From: Panax quinquefolius
Taxonomy: Eukaryota > Streptophyta > Magnoliopsida > Apiales > Araliaceae
DNA: 64,000 bases
Assembly (NCBI GenBank): GCA_020205615.1
Contig: CM035164.1
Span: 213,501-277,500 of the forward strand
Direction: 5' to 3'
Shown here: in pieces, positions 49,601 to 61,753 of the stretch
Position numbering within the stretch: position 1 is the stretch's first letter
Layout of the letters: each line of letters opens with the position of its first letter
Notes under the pieces: generated by a model
Databases searched by the model: none
What the model was told of the DNA's origin: nothing
Seen by the model: only the letters and a program-made list of their open reading frames with translations
Translations under genes and position numbers: made by a program

Positions 49601-50213
49601 TTTCTGTTGTCATATTTATGTAGCAAATTTACATGGACGTATAGGTCAAGTTGGAGCAGGGTCTTCAATTGCTTAAAATATTCAAGGACCATTCCAGCAA
49701 GCAATGCATCCTAGATGATTTTGATTTCTATGAGGAACGTCAGAAGAGGATCCAGGAGAAAAAAGCCAAGCAACAGCAGTTTCAGAAGCAGGTGGAGTAT
49801 ATGTTCCTTGTGTATTTTCTGTCTTTATTATTATTTTTTTCACGGTTGTGTTGATAATCTTTTGTCTTGGTTGTCTTGATAATCTTTTTGTCTTGGATGT
49901 GAGGGCAATCTGTAGCTTAACCTTGGTTTCTTTCTTCTGCTTTTCGTAAATTCAGGTGTGGGAAGGAAAGCCTAATGACGAGAAAAACAAAGAAGGCTCA
50001 AATGTTGAACAAACTACCCAGAAGTCGGTAGATGCTGCTGCCTCAGATTTGATCAAGGATCTTACTCCAGCTGTTGAGACAAATGGGGATGTTAAGCTAC
50101 CAGAGAAGGTAACAGTTGTTGTTAAAGCTGGAGAAGGTTCAAAAGTTACTAAACCAGTTGTAGCTCTAGAGAAGAAGGTTATAATACCAAATGGAGTTGC
50201 AAATGGTTGCTAG
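46689..50213 (+). CDS. ECT2: YTH-domain m6A reader, ECT2-like (first tandem copy)
   Basis: Eight exons: 46689-46716, 47333-47409, 47514-47726, 47904-48500, 48677-49264, 49354-49566, 49645-49791, 49956-50213, all with GT-AG introns, giving 706 residues. The start MATVAPPAD and the end VANGC match plant ECT2-type proteins. Residues 1-440 are a low-complexity Tyr/Gly/Pro/Ser/Asn-rich region. The YTH domain spans about 447-584, with the aromatic-cage tryptophans at 470 (YNVWAS), 527 (EYWQQ) and 532 (DKWVG). A charged Lys/Gln tail ([13 protein letters not shown]) follows. ECT proteins bind N6-methyladenosine in mRNA in the cytoplasm and, in Arabidopsis, act in leaf and trichome development. The 28-nt first exon explains why the protein start is easy to miss. 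No break is seen, so it should be functional. Confidence 0.95.
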
Positions 50214-50560
50214 CTTGAGCCATTCTTTACGGGAGGTCGGAGGTGGTTTGTTATTGGTCAGAGAACTTACTGGTCTACCATTCCATTTCCAAGTGAGAAA
50301 TGCTTGTTTTAATATTTCTGAAGATTAGGGCCGCCCGGTTTTTGCTGCATCCAAGAAAGATAAAGCGAACATGTAGTGTAGGGCTTCTTCTTGAAAGATG
50401 ATGATTTTTTTGGTGCAGCAGCAGCGCAGGCAGATACTGTTTTTCTCTGAAAACATCTCAATTAGCAATCCCAGATTTTTAATCATGATAACCGTCTCCA
50501 TAGTTAGCTTTCTAACAGACCAGTTGGGTTTGGTTGGGTTTTTTTTAGGGATTTTGTTCT
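50214..50560 (+). other. 3' UTR of the first ECT2-like gene
   Basis: It shares TTAGGGCCGCCC, GGCAGATACTGTTTT and TTAGCTTTCTAACAGACCA with the region after the second copy (57030-57170). It is therefore part of the duplicated unit. The polyadenylation site cannot be placed. Confidence 0.6.
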
Positions 50561-51796
50561 TTTTTTTAGAATTTTCATTACAAGCTGTGGGTTTTATATT
50601 ATTATGTTATGGTCAATTTTTTTTTAATCGTCTTGTTGTTTTACAAGGTGTGGGTTACTTTGATGTTTATGTGATATGGTCATTATTATTATTATTATTA
50701 TTATATCTATTATGTATTGCTGAAGACGCCAACCGCAGTGGGCGGTTAATATTTACTAGAATTGACTAAATTTTACAAGCTTTATTATTCTCTCTTCTTG
50801 CTATATATATATATATATATATATACTAGCAACAGTCCCAAGCAGATGATTTATTAATGGTTATATTGAAAAAAAAAATTTAAAATCAGTTGTATAGATA
50901 TGCTATAACTTGTCTGAACAAACTGCCTTCTACCGTCTCACAATGGAGAAAATTTCTTGGCCTTTCTAAAATGTCAGATGGTTCTTGATTAGAAGTTATA
51001 TACTCTAGTAGTTATTTATAATAATATATTATAATACTAGTACACGCTTGTGTGTGCGAAATTAAAAAAAGATTTAAATAAATTTTTGAGAAAATGAATT
51101 AAAAGAAGGGGAGGGGAGGGGGGGGGGATGAAAAGGGAAATATAAGGAAAGCGAAATGTGTGTGGGGTTGGATCGCTTGGCTAGGCTAGCTGCATATCCA
51201 CGTCTCTTATGTATGAACAAAGGAGGGGCCTAGTTTGACCGACCAGCTTGTAAAATCAGGCTAATGCTGGTTTCGGGCTAGACTCTACTCTTGGGCTTTT
51301 CAGTCTTTTCCTCTGTTTTTGCGCCAATTGATTTTTACTTGTATTTTAATTCAAAAAATATAAATTAAAAAAGTTCAAATAGTATTAATACACTCACATA
51401 AATTACAGACTATAATTTTGACTTGGTGTGTATTGTATTGTATTGTATTTGGCACCTAAATAGCTTAGGGCCGAGGAGAAACTGATTTGTTTCGCTGTCA
51501 ACAAAGTTTTCTCCTCTCCCAAATCCAACCCTTAAGAATACAAGTATTTCATATTTTATCCTATAAATTTAATAATAATCTTATGTTATCCCCTAAACTA
51601 AACTTAAATTTTATTTTTTAAAATTATTTATACACAAAATTGACGCCCGCAGTATTCGTAAAAATATTAATGAGACTATATGTTATCTCTGTCCTGTCCG
51701 CTATATTAACATTCTTAATTTAATCACTCATTTTACATCAATTCAATACTAATACTACTATTGGTATTACACACCAAATGCCGACATATCTCAACT
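50561..51796. other. Intergenic stretch between the two ECT2-like genes
   Basis: No gene seen. Holds (ATT)n near 50680-50703, (TA)n at 50803-50825, a G-rich run at 51108-51130 and TGTAT repeats near 51428-51450. Confidence 0.6.
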
Positions 51797-52094
51797 AATG
51801 AGCGTCTCCCACATGGACGCACGCGTGCAAAGGTTGCATCACCCGCGGGTAAGAAAAAGAGGGGAGAAAATTGAAGCAAGTAAAAGTATAGGGACCGTAT
51901 TGGGGGTGAATCCGTGGTGCTATTTGAATCACCGCTTTTTAATTGGATCAAAAACCCTCTCTCTCCAAAAACCCAAACCCTTTCTTCTTTATTTGTGGCG
52001 GCTGTAAATCTTCCCGTTGTTCCCTCTCTCTTCCCTAGGGCTTCTCGAGGGGTTTATCTGATTCAAAGATCTCTATAATCAATCTCAAAGGTTC
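51797..52094 (+). promoter_or_regulatory. Promoter and 5' UTR region of the second ECT2-like gene
   Basis: Related to 46339-46688 with several small deletions; GGTGCTATTTGAATCACCGC and ATTGGATCAAAA are kept. Similarity fades upstream of about 51790, which marks the probable left edge of the duplicated unit. Confidence 0.6.
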
Positions 52095-55000
52095 ATGGCT
52101 ACCGTTGCTCCTCCCGTAGATCGTATCCTTACCCACAATTTGGCTACTCTTTCTTTTTGGGTTTCTCATCTTTTTTTCCCTCGATTCAAACTGGGTTTCT
52201 CTTATTATTTTTAAAGCTTTTCTGTGTACATACCATCTCGTTTTTGGGTATACATAGGGATTTGTATATCATGAATCTTTGGAATTTTTGGTTAATTATT
52301 AATTTGTTTGCTGATTCTGTTGAATTTATCTTGGGTATAGTTTGATCTTGGCTATTAGATATGTCTCAGATGTCAGATATATGCTGATAAAGTAATTGAA
52401 AACGAATTGACTATGGTTCATAAAGTTACCATTTTTAAATGCGTTGTTGCTTTTCATCAACTATTCATCTGTTAAAGTAGTTGTGGAAGCTACACAAAGT
52501 TAAATTTTATTGTTTTGTATTTTGTACAATTTTGAATGTCATAATCTTGTATCTGTCTGAGTTGTGGCTATTGTTCCTCTCGAGATTTACCTTAATTGTC
52601 ATAGTTCAGTTAAAATTTCATATTTGCCGGTTGTTCTACTGCACTTTAATTCCTAATAGGATTAGCCTGGAAACATTGAATATTTCTGGTCATCTGTATA
52701 CCTTTACTTCTGCCGTAGAAGCTGCAGATTTGTTGCAAAAGTTGTCAATGGATTCACAGACCAAAACTTTGGAAATTCCAGAGCCCACTAAGAAGGTGTT
52801 TTGAAATAAAGTTGTAAAGAGTCCATCTTTCCTATCAATTTATGTTTGTTAGTACCTGTATTCACACTCTGAACTTGCTTATGTTGAATCTCTTTTTCTT
52901 GCAGCCTCCTGTTGGTTCAGGTGATGTAACAAATGGTCAGATCCAGTCATTTGATCGGTCTCTGACTCCTTTGCTCCCGGATTTCATGGATCCAACCATG
53001 TGTTATCTTCCTAACGGATATGCTTCATATTATTATGGAGGTTATGATGGTACTGGTAATGGTAATGAGTGGGATGACTACTCAAGATACATGAACCCAG
53101 ATGGAGTTGAGATGCCTCATGTAAGATTATCTAATCTTGTCATCTTGTTCGCATTTGTTTGATGTTGCAATGTATTTTTTGGCCACTTAACCCCTTCATT
53201 TGCAACTTATCAACCTTAATCACTGTTCTCTAACCTCTAAACTAATTTGTGTTCAGCTGATATTTTGCAAACAATTCATTCAAGGGGAAACCAACAAATG
53301 GCCATCGAAGTTTGCATGTTTTATGGGTTGGCCAACTCAGCTTTCAAAATTGAGTTATTAAAATCAATTAAAATTTTGTTTTTGGATCATTCTATTATAT
53401 TAATTGGACATACGTAATTTATTTCCTATGTGGCAGTTTTAGCAAAAGAAGAATTGGACAAAATAAAAGAAGGCACAAGATAAAATTATATATTGCTGTC
53501 CGAATCAGCTTTGATTTTTCTCATCTTTTATTTCTATATGTTCTCTTCATTTTTCATCTTTTTGGTAGTGTTCTAAAAAGCGCTAGACAGACCTAGGCAT
53601 TGGAAGGAGTTCCTAGTGCCCAGGCCTCCTAGACGGCACCTAGGCGTTTGCGTAGGCGGTCTCATTTATTTTTCAAATGTATATACTTGTTATACTATTC
53701 AAAGCCTATAAAAGATGTAATTTTTAAAAATATATGTGAAAATTACCTAAAAACAATCTTTCAAGGCTTCACAAATTCATTTAAGGTATTCTAGAATTTC
53801 AAAGCCTCTATTAAATTAATGCGGGGGGTTTGATTCCGCCTAGGCAGGGGCCTTGGCGTCCTATCGTCTAGGTAGGGATTAAGCGGACCTAGTCAGGTAT
53901 TCTTAGAAAGCTGTTTTTTTGGAAATCTGGGTTTCATTAATCTCTCCTCCCTTCTCAAATTCTCTTCTTGTTGGCGTATGGGTCTCCCTTTCCCTCCTCC
54001 TTCCTTCTCTCTGCCTGACAACTCATTTGCAATAGTAACATGTGCGCGCACACACATATATCTATATTTATATATCAAAATTTCTGTATAGATATAGAGA
54101 GATTCAGGTATAGATTCTAATATTTTATATATATCAAGATTTTTAAAAACCACATAGTAGGTGGAACTCCGCTGTATTGTAATTTTTGTTTCTTAAATTG
54201 GTTACAAGAATGAGATATTTGGTGTGGATGTACAGGAAAATCAGATTTTCTATTTCTTCTGCTCTTTTCTTTTCCAAATCTGGCTGGTTTTATGAATCTG
54301 GGTAATTGTTTAGCGTGTTGGTCAAATATGGTATTATGGAGATTCAATGCACATGTGAGCGGGGTTGGGTTTTACCCCAGCTGGAGGTTGAATTTGACAA
54401 TCAATTTGGGGGTGGTCAAGTATTTTACACTTTAATCTCATGTGACGGTGTATATTTTGAATTTTTCCCATGCAGGCATGTAAGATAAATTTGTTTGTCT
54501 GATTAATTTGATGGAGTGACTCAATTGCAAAATTTTAATTAGAATAGATCCAACCGATAATTTTTAAAACTGAGTTGGCCGACCCTTTAAACATGCCAAC
54601 CTCAATGGTTTATTCATTGGTTTTGCAAATCATTTTATGTTCTTATATTTTTTGTTACTTATTTTCAGGGAGTATATGGGGACAATGGGTCACTTATGTA
54701 TCACCATGGTTACGGTTATGCACCCTATGGCCCATATTCACCTGCGGCTTCACCTGTTCCTACAGTTGGACACGATGGCCAGCTCTATGGAGCTCAGCAG
54801 TACCAGTATCCTTCTCCATATTTCCAAACATTGACTCCAACAAGTGGACCTTTCCCTAGCGCAACTGCCCCTCCAAAAGGTGAGATTTCGAGCATTGGGG
54901 CTGCTGATCAAGTGCCTTTGTCTGTCGAAGCTCCTAAGGGAAATTCTAATGGAATTGGAAACGGGGGTGGCCTAAAGGGAAATAATGGTTCAGCACCACT

Positions 55001-56940
55001 GAAAACAACATATCAGAACTCATCTTATGTGAATGGATCCTATGGAAGGGGTGCCCTGCCTGGAGGAATTGCTGCTTCTGGTTATCAAGACCCTAGATTT
55101 GGTTATGATGGTTTACGATCTTCTATTCATTGGATAGATGGCCCTTTATATTCTGATGGGCAACCTAGGTCCATGACTAGCAGTTCCATTACGTCTTCAA
55201 TATCTAGTGGTAATGGTATTCCATCATTAAGGAATCAGAATGTTCGTCCTCATTCTCACCTCATGGTATGTTACATTTTTAAATTGCATGCGAGTGTATG
55301 AAGAGTTGTAGTAAATAAGTTGCTAATGTGCTCAATCCTGAGTAGTTGTATATGTTACACACTTGAATGTTTGCGTGATATTTTTAAATACTTCTGATAA
55401 TTTTTTAGAATGTTTCACTTGACTTGTCTTTTCATAACAGGGTTTGCACAATCCAAGGCCCGTGTCTGGCTTGAACACAGCTAATGGGTATATGAATAGG
55501 ATGTATCCAAACAAGTTGTACAGTCAGTATGGTAATGCTTATAGATCTGGTTATTATTATGGATCCAATGGTTATGATGTGCGAACTAGTGGACGCAGTT
55601 GGTCAACTGTGGATAGCAAGTACAAGCCTAGAGGACGAGGCAATGGGTTCTTTGGTTACGGAAATGAGAATATGGATGGTTTGAATGAACTGAATAAGGG
55701 CCCAAGAGCAAAGAGCTCCAAGAATCAAAAGGGTTTCACACCTATTACATTAGCTGTAAAGGGACAGACCATCCCGTTGACCGGAACAGATGATTGTGAG
55801 GAAAAGCCAATTGTGAATCATGACAGGGAACAACACAACCGCTCTGATTTCCCAGAGAATTATGCTGATGCTAAGTTCTTTGTTATAAAGTCATACAGTG
55901 AGGATGATGTTCATAAAAGTATCAAGTACAATGTTTGGGCTAGCACACAAAATGGCAACAAGAAACTTGATGCAGCGTACCAGGAAGCACAGCAGAAGTC
56001 TGGCGATTGCCCTATTTTTCTCTTCTTCTCGGTGAGCTTTTTGCAAACTTGTTTGAGTGTTGTTTTGTATTTATTTATCTTTTGCTGTCGTTAAAATTTA
56101 CTCTCTTTTTTCCAGGTCAATACTAGTGGCCAGTTTGTTGGTGTCGCAGAGATGTTGGGGCCAGTTGATTTTAACAGGAGTCTTGAATATTGGCAACAAG
56201 ACAAGTGGGTTGGATGTTTCCCCGTTAAGTGGCACATTGTGAAGGATGTACCCAACAGTATGTTGAAGCACATAACTCTCGAGAACAACGAGAACAAACC
56301 TGTCACTAATAGCAGGGATACTCAAGAGGTGTGTTATTGTTACTGTTCTTGTTCATTTTTGTGTTGTCATATTTATGTAGCAAATTTACATGGACGTATA
56401 GGTGAAGTTGGAGCACGGACTTCAATTGCTCAAAATATTCAAGGACCATTCCAGCAAGCAATGTATCCTAGATGATTTTGATTTCTACGAGGAACGTCAG
56501 AAGAGGATCCAGGAGAAAAAAGTTAAGCAACAGCAGTTTCAGAAGCAGGTGGGAGATATATACATCCAGTATTTTTTTTCTTTCTGTTGGCTGTCTTTAT
56601 TATATTCATGGTCTTCTTAATAATCCTTGTATGTTAATCTGAAAGCAGTTTGTATCCAAGTTTAAATTTGGTTGCTCTCTTTTTTTCCCTTTTGTATTTT
56701 CAGGTGTGGGAAGGAAAGCCTACTACTACTGATGAGAAGAACAAGGAAGGCTCCTCCCAGAAGTTGACAGATGTTGCCTTAGATTTGATCAAGGATGTTA
56801 CTCCAGCCATTCAGACAAATGGTGATGTAAAGCCATTGGAGAACCCGACAGTTGCGAAAGTTGGAGACGGACCGATTACTAGACCAGTTGTAGTAATAGA
56901 GAAGAAGGTTATACCAAATGGGGTCGCAAATGGTTGCTAG
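52095..56940 (+). CDS. ECT2: YTH-domain m6A reader, ECT2-like (second tandem copy)
   Basis: Exons 52095-52122, 52719-52795, 52905-53120, 54669-55265, 55441-56031, 56116-56328, 56402-56548, 56704-56940; 701 residues. Exon phases match the first copy exactly, and exons 1, 2, 4, 6 and 7 are the same length. The YTH domain is nearly unchanged (cage tryptophans at about 472, 529 and 534), while the disordered N-terminus and the tail after the Lys/Gln stretch differ more. Intron 3 is 1548 bp against 177 bp in the first copy because of a TIR-bearing insertion. No stop or frameshift is seen, so both copies look intact. The role is the same as for the first copy; any division of labour cannot be judged from sequence. 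Confidence 0.95.
53284..54626. mobile_element. TIR-bearing insertion in intron 3 of the second ECT2-like gene
   Basis: The first copy lacks this 1.34 kb. Its ends form an imperfect inverted repeat of about 95 bp (53284-53378 against 54528-54626), sharing GGCCAACTCAG and AATTAAAATTTTG. Both flanks carry TTTTGCAAA followed by TCATT, which could include a target duplication with a small indel. No transposase frame is present, so it is non-autonomous; long TIRs would suit a Mutator-like element but the superfamily is not certain. Confidence 0.75.
53569..53911. repeat. Nested CCTAGG-rich repeat inside the intronic element
   Basis: A block rich in CCTAGG/CGCCTAGG words. The left edge TTCTAAAAAGCGCTAG and right edge CTTAGAAAG are weakly inverted. 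Similar blocks are widespread in plant genomes, but I cannot assign a family. It may be a small element nested in the larger one. Confidence 0.45.
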
Positions 56941-57250
56941 CGCCATCCATGCAAGGGAGGGTGGTCGATGATGATACTTGAGAGGTAGTTATTGGTCAGA
57001 GAATTTGCTTGGGCTAATATTTGTTAAAAATTAGGGCCGCCCAGTTGGATCTTTCTTTAGAGTGAGCAAGTGGCTGCCGTTATTTTTGTTGCTGCAGGCA
57101 GATACTGTTTTATCTGGTATGGCTTATGATGGGTTAGGTCTCCATAGTAGTTAGCTTTCTAACAGACCATATGGGGTTGGGGTTTTGTCTTTTTAATTTT
57201 CTTTACATGCTATGGCTTTTATTATATTCATGTTTTGTTAATTTGTTTTT
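56941..57250 (+). other. 3' UTR of the second ECT2-like gene
   Basis: Parallels 50214-50560 (GGGCCGCCC, GGCAGATACTGTTTT, TTAGCTTTCTAACAGACCA) with indels. This is the right edge of the tandem duplication. Confidence 0.6.
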
Positions 57251-59595
57251 TTAAAATTAATAGTTTGGCATGAGATCTAGAGATGCTCTGTTCGAGTAGC
57301 ATTGATTTTGTTAAGGAGCTGCAAGGTGGGAAAAATAGTATTTTTGCAATATGTAGTTGATTTTTAGAAGCTTTTGGTGGTTGAATATTTTAATCTTTGA
57401 AAATATGTAGTTTTGTTTTTTTATTTCGAAGACTAATAAAATAATATGATTACTAAGAGTTTGTAAATCTTTTTTTTGGATTGAACGATAAAAACAAAAT
57501 CTTTTTTGCGCTTTTAATTTCATTGATTACTAATCTAAATGCGTGTATCTTGCTCTAAATTCATAATTTGACCCATAAAATAATTAAGTTTATAGATTAC
57601 TACATAAATTACTTGATTGAAATAATGTCGATTCCAAAATTATTTTTTGACTCGGCTGGCAACCGAATTGGTTTTATACGGTTTGATCATATTTAAATTC
57701 AGCTTGACTTCATTAAAAAAATTTGAAATGCTTCTAAATACATCTAATCCTAAATTAAAATACTTCTAAATACAATTAACATTAAGAATAATAACTTAAT
57801 ATATTTCAAATCATTAATGTTAAATTTGAATAAATTAAAACCAAATTATATATAAAAATAAATTAGTACAAAATTGGACAAAATGTTCAATTTTTTGGAC
57901 TGAATCGGCCGGTTTGGTATAAAAAGAACCGGTCCGGTTTCAGTACAAAAAACTCGGTATATACCGATTTTTTGGTACGACCTTTTTATGGTTCAAGATT
58001 TAGAATCGGATAGAGGTATATCTAGGTTTTTAATTTTTTTATTATTAATAATTAATTAATAATAATAAAAAAATAATGATTATAATAATAAAAAATAATG
58101 ATTATAATAATTAAAATAATATTAATATTAATAAAAATAATAATTATATTAATTTTCGGTAAAAATGGGCATCGAACCGATAACCCGGTCCAACCGGTAT
58201 CAAAATTTTGCCGATTTCGATATCGATTTGATTCGGGCCGGTTTTTATCGGTTGTCTACCCCTCGTAACAGCAATTCACCCACCAACACCACCAATTTTA
58301 CCATGCACCACTAACACCATCACCACTGTCCACCAAACAACATCCCCTTCCTATGCTTCCTGCCCCTATTCCATATATGCTAGCTCCTCTCCCTTCTCTC
58401 TCTACTAAGAAATCTCTCATATATTCCATTGAAGAGTGAGATCTATATTGGTAATTTGTGCTCAAATCTATCTATTTAAAAGTGAAAATTTTGAATATTG
58501 TGTTGCGATTGTGAAGTTAGAGATAAGATTGGAGTCGAAGATCTATATTCGCATAAATTTTGCAAATCTTAATGTGAAAATTCAAGAGGTGGGGATGATG
58601 GTGATTTCTATTTTAAGGGTTTTGATGGTGGAGATGATGGTGATTTCTATTTTAAGGGTTTCCGGTACATAAAGGCCTTTTGAGAAGATATGTTGATCCA
58701 AGTTATTTAGAATCAACCTTATTAGTATTGAGAGTAGACTCAGTTGTCCTTTTGGTAGATGGTCAGCATCAATAGTTCTGAACTGAATACCCTCATGTAC
58801 TGTACCCCATGCCTCATCTTCATAACTGTGTCATTTTGTGTTAAGCATGGGCATGCAAATAAATCTAGATCAAGTTTACGATGGACAAAGTAAATAAACT
58901 TTTACTACAAGATCAAGTTTTTACAAGGATGATGTAGACCATATATGATATGATGTTTTGACTTTTGGCTCTTTAATTCAAAGTTGATGCCAAAGTTTGA
59001 TGTTGACATTATTGTTTTGGTTAACATAATTTTGCCAAAGTGGAGCTCAAAGTGGGAGGCATTTTGTGCACATCAACGTATAGATCAAACAAGTTTAACG
59101 TTAGTGCTGATAAATTTCTTTTCATGATGATTTGCATACCCATTTGGTGGTTTTATTGCGTTGACATTTTATTTGATGAATTTATGTGATTTTTTTATTT
59201 TTGTTTTTTCCCCTATTTTAGTTGCTGTTTTTTTTGTTAATTGTTATGTAAGGTGATGCTGTGAAGTTATTTAGTGGCTACTACAAAATTATGATTGGCC
59301 TCTGTTCCTGATGGCATATTGTCCAGATGCTATTTGGTTGACTTCTTTTTGAAATATATTTCATTTTATAGTCTTCTTGAAATATATATATTTTCGGAAA
59401 ATTAAACAGTAATAAACTAATCTACTTCAAAAACAATAAGTTTTATTTATAAACAAACACAAATCGCAGACACATAAACCCATATTATATTGTTCAACAT
59501 GCAATATGAAAAATGTCTGAAACAAGTATGTACTTTCTACTTAACTTTGAATTTTGCTTTTCAATCATTACATGTATGATGTATCATATTCTTCT
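57251..59595. other. Intergenic stretch with repeats
   Basis: No gene that I can support. It contains an ACCGGT-rich repeat (57650-58268), a (TAA)n-like block (58040-58150) and a 36-bp tandem pair (about 58592-58664) sharing GATGATGGTGATTTC. Confidence 0.5.
57650..58268. repeat. ACCGGTTTT-rich dispersed repeat, possibly a hAT-type fragment
   Basis: Many CCGGTTTGG, CCGGTCCGGTTT and ACCGATTTTT words, ending TATCGGTTGTCTACCCCTCG. Plant repeats ending in a TAGGGGTGNNCAA-type terminus look like this, but I find no matching left terminus, so the assignment is open. Confidence 0.4.
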
Positions 59596-59871
59596 AAAGA
59601 GTTTGAAGCTACAAAGACGAAGAATGAAAAGAATAGGAAGTTGATCTTCAATCGAGCTAAGTTATATGCACAGGTATATATATATATATATATATATGTG
59701 ATTATATTGGTATTGTTCAGAATGTTGTATGAGTCTTTGATTATTTCAATGAGTTGTGTGTTGCCTTTTCCAGCAAAAGTAGCTGATATGCCTGAAGCGC
59801 GAGGCAAGATTGAAGGGTGGCTTTTATGTTATCCCAGAAACTAAGCTGTTGTTTATCATTAGAATTTGTGG
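59596..59871 (+). pseudogene. RPL7: Ribosomal protein L7 (eL30-like uL30 family) pseudogene fragment
   Basis: Two pieces match the N-terminal half of cytosolic large-subunit protein L7. 59596-59673 encodes KEFEATKTKNEKNRKLIFNR and AKLYAQ. 59774-59871 encodes [25 protein letters not shown] and CG. They are separated by an intron-like GT...AG stretch (59674-59773), and the second piece is followed by a donor-like GGTAAG. The second piece has an in-frame TAG where family members have glutamate before LI, several linker residues are missing, and no later exons are found downstream. It is therefore a decayed copy of a genomic (not spliced) gene. Confidence 0.8.
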
Positions 59872-61753
59872 GTAAGAAAATATGTTAGCTGAGGTCACTT
59901 CCTGATGTGGAACTTTTGGAGATTGGTAGGTACATTGGCTAAAGATAAAGTAAGATTGCACTCCAGTGAGATTTCATGGTAGTTTCTTGGTTTCATTTGG
60001 CATCATTCACTAATTGCATGCTCAAGAGGAACTGAACAGGAGGAAGAATCTTCTACATCAGGTGTCACTGTTGATGCTTAATTGCTATTGTTGTTGTTTT
60101 ATGAACAAGTGGGCAATATCTATAGGTTCATATTAGCAGTTGTTTAAGGCTCATATAGTTGTTGGAAACTAGCTTCAATAAATATTGATATATAAAAGCA
60201 GTAAAATAATGCTTATTCAAAATATTTCGTATCCAAAATCAGAGACATTTTAGTACTTATTGATTCCCATTTTAGGCAATATGAGTTTTATGTTTTTGAC
60301 TTTTGCAACTTCCTTGGGTGTTATTATTTTAATTCTGTATTCCACCAGAACTGCTTTATAGTCTGTATCAAATATGATCTGCAAGTGAATGGGGAGAGAC
60401 ATCCAGTTCTCAATCATATGATGACATTGACGAATTTAAGTCTCTGACGTTGTCAAATCTGCTGGTGATCCAGAAGAGATAACCCGTTGAAGCCATTGTT
60501 TAAAGTAATATTACTATTGGTCTTCATCTCAGGAGCACCAATACTCCTGCCCATTGCATTGTCGAGCAGAGCAGGAAGAGAAATGCTTATCCAGGGTTAA
60601 AACATTAAAATTCTATATGTACATTATTGATTAAGCAATCTTGAGTCATTTATCAATTGTCAAGTTTATGTATACTAAGTTCGTATAAAATGAAAAACAT
60701 GAAGAGGTCCCTTCAAAAAGTATCCAACTTGATTTCTTATCTTATTTTATTTTATTTGGTCTGGTCAATGAGTGGGTGTTTTGGAATTTTTATAGAACGT
60801 TTGGCTGACCGACTAAGTACCTGAAAATACTATGAATTATTTCTCTAGAAAAATTATGCTCCATCACCAAGCCTTTTTTCTCGAAAAACTGTTTCCTTTT
60901 TGGTTTCAGTAGTTAGATAAACAATATGAAGGATATAAGACTGATGTGGTTAATCGACCTATTTTCTTATTTTATTATAGTTTTATGGGCAATTTTTGAA
61001 GACTAATTATTTTCTTTCAAATTTTCTGGGGGAATGAGCAGATATGATGATGGGGTTTAAGTTGAAATTTGGGTTGAGAGGATTCTGCTTTTCTAAAAAA
61101 TATCCACTGCTTTAACTTGAAAAAGAATTGCCTCTATATTTTTTTTGGGGTTAGGGTTTGAACCAACACCATGAGATGTGTCGCTCAGTCCTATCAATAT
61201 TTTGTTTATGAATTGAATAATTGCTCTTTCATGAAAAACATGAGAGGTTACATGAAGTTAACTTTAGTCAAAGGCACGAAACAATTGTTACAAAAAATAT
61301 CTTGGAACAAAGCAGAAGATGTAATGCACAAACTGACAAACTCTCTACACTATCCTATATTCATTTATTTTTCTGTGTAAAATTTGAGCATCGTACAATA
61401 ATCTACCATTTTTTTATTATATTTTAATTTATTAATTGTACATACACATCTATTATTAAAAAATTGAATAATTCCGCCGCAACGCGCGAATTTTTATCAG
61501 TCATAGCACTCGTTTGAAATCTTGGATAGACATGGGTGGGTAAAATAGCCGGAGGGGTAGTCCTTCTTTGACTATTTTTTGGAGAGAAGGATAGAGCAGA
61601 GCTCATTTCCATCTAAACTTATCCTCCTCCTCCTCAACTTTAATTAATTAATTATTGATGAAGAAGAGAAGAGTTGTATGAAAGAATGATTCTAATAATT
61701 AATTAGCAATCATTACTACTAATAGTAGTTGATAATTCAATTCGTACTCAAAA
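59872..61753. other. Intergenic stretch and BCKDH E1-beta promoter region
   Basis: No gene seen between the L7 remnant and 61754. Short open frames at 61171-61427 show no family signature. The last 150 bp are CT-rich (TCCTCCTCCTCCTC near 61621) and then purine-rich, as in a plant 5' leader. Confidence 0.5.

Noticed and set aside
59554..59844. 96-codon frame as a small gene
   Set aside because: It reads through an intron-like TA tract and joins L7 pseudogene pieces in the wrong frame.
60360..60480. Possible further L7 exon around the AAATATGATCTGC stretch
   Set aside because: Only a few residues resemble the KYGIICVEDL block and the frame does not hold, so it was not added to the pseudogene.
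61171..61427. Two overlapping short frames before BCKDHB
   Set aside because: No recognisable motif and no splice or promoter support; they look like chance frames.
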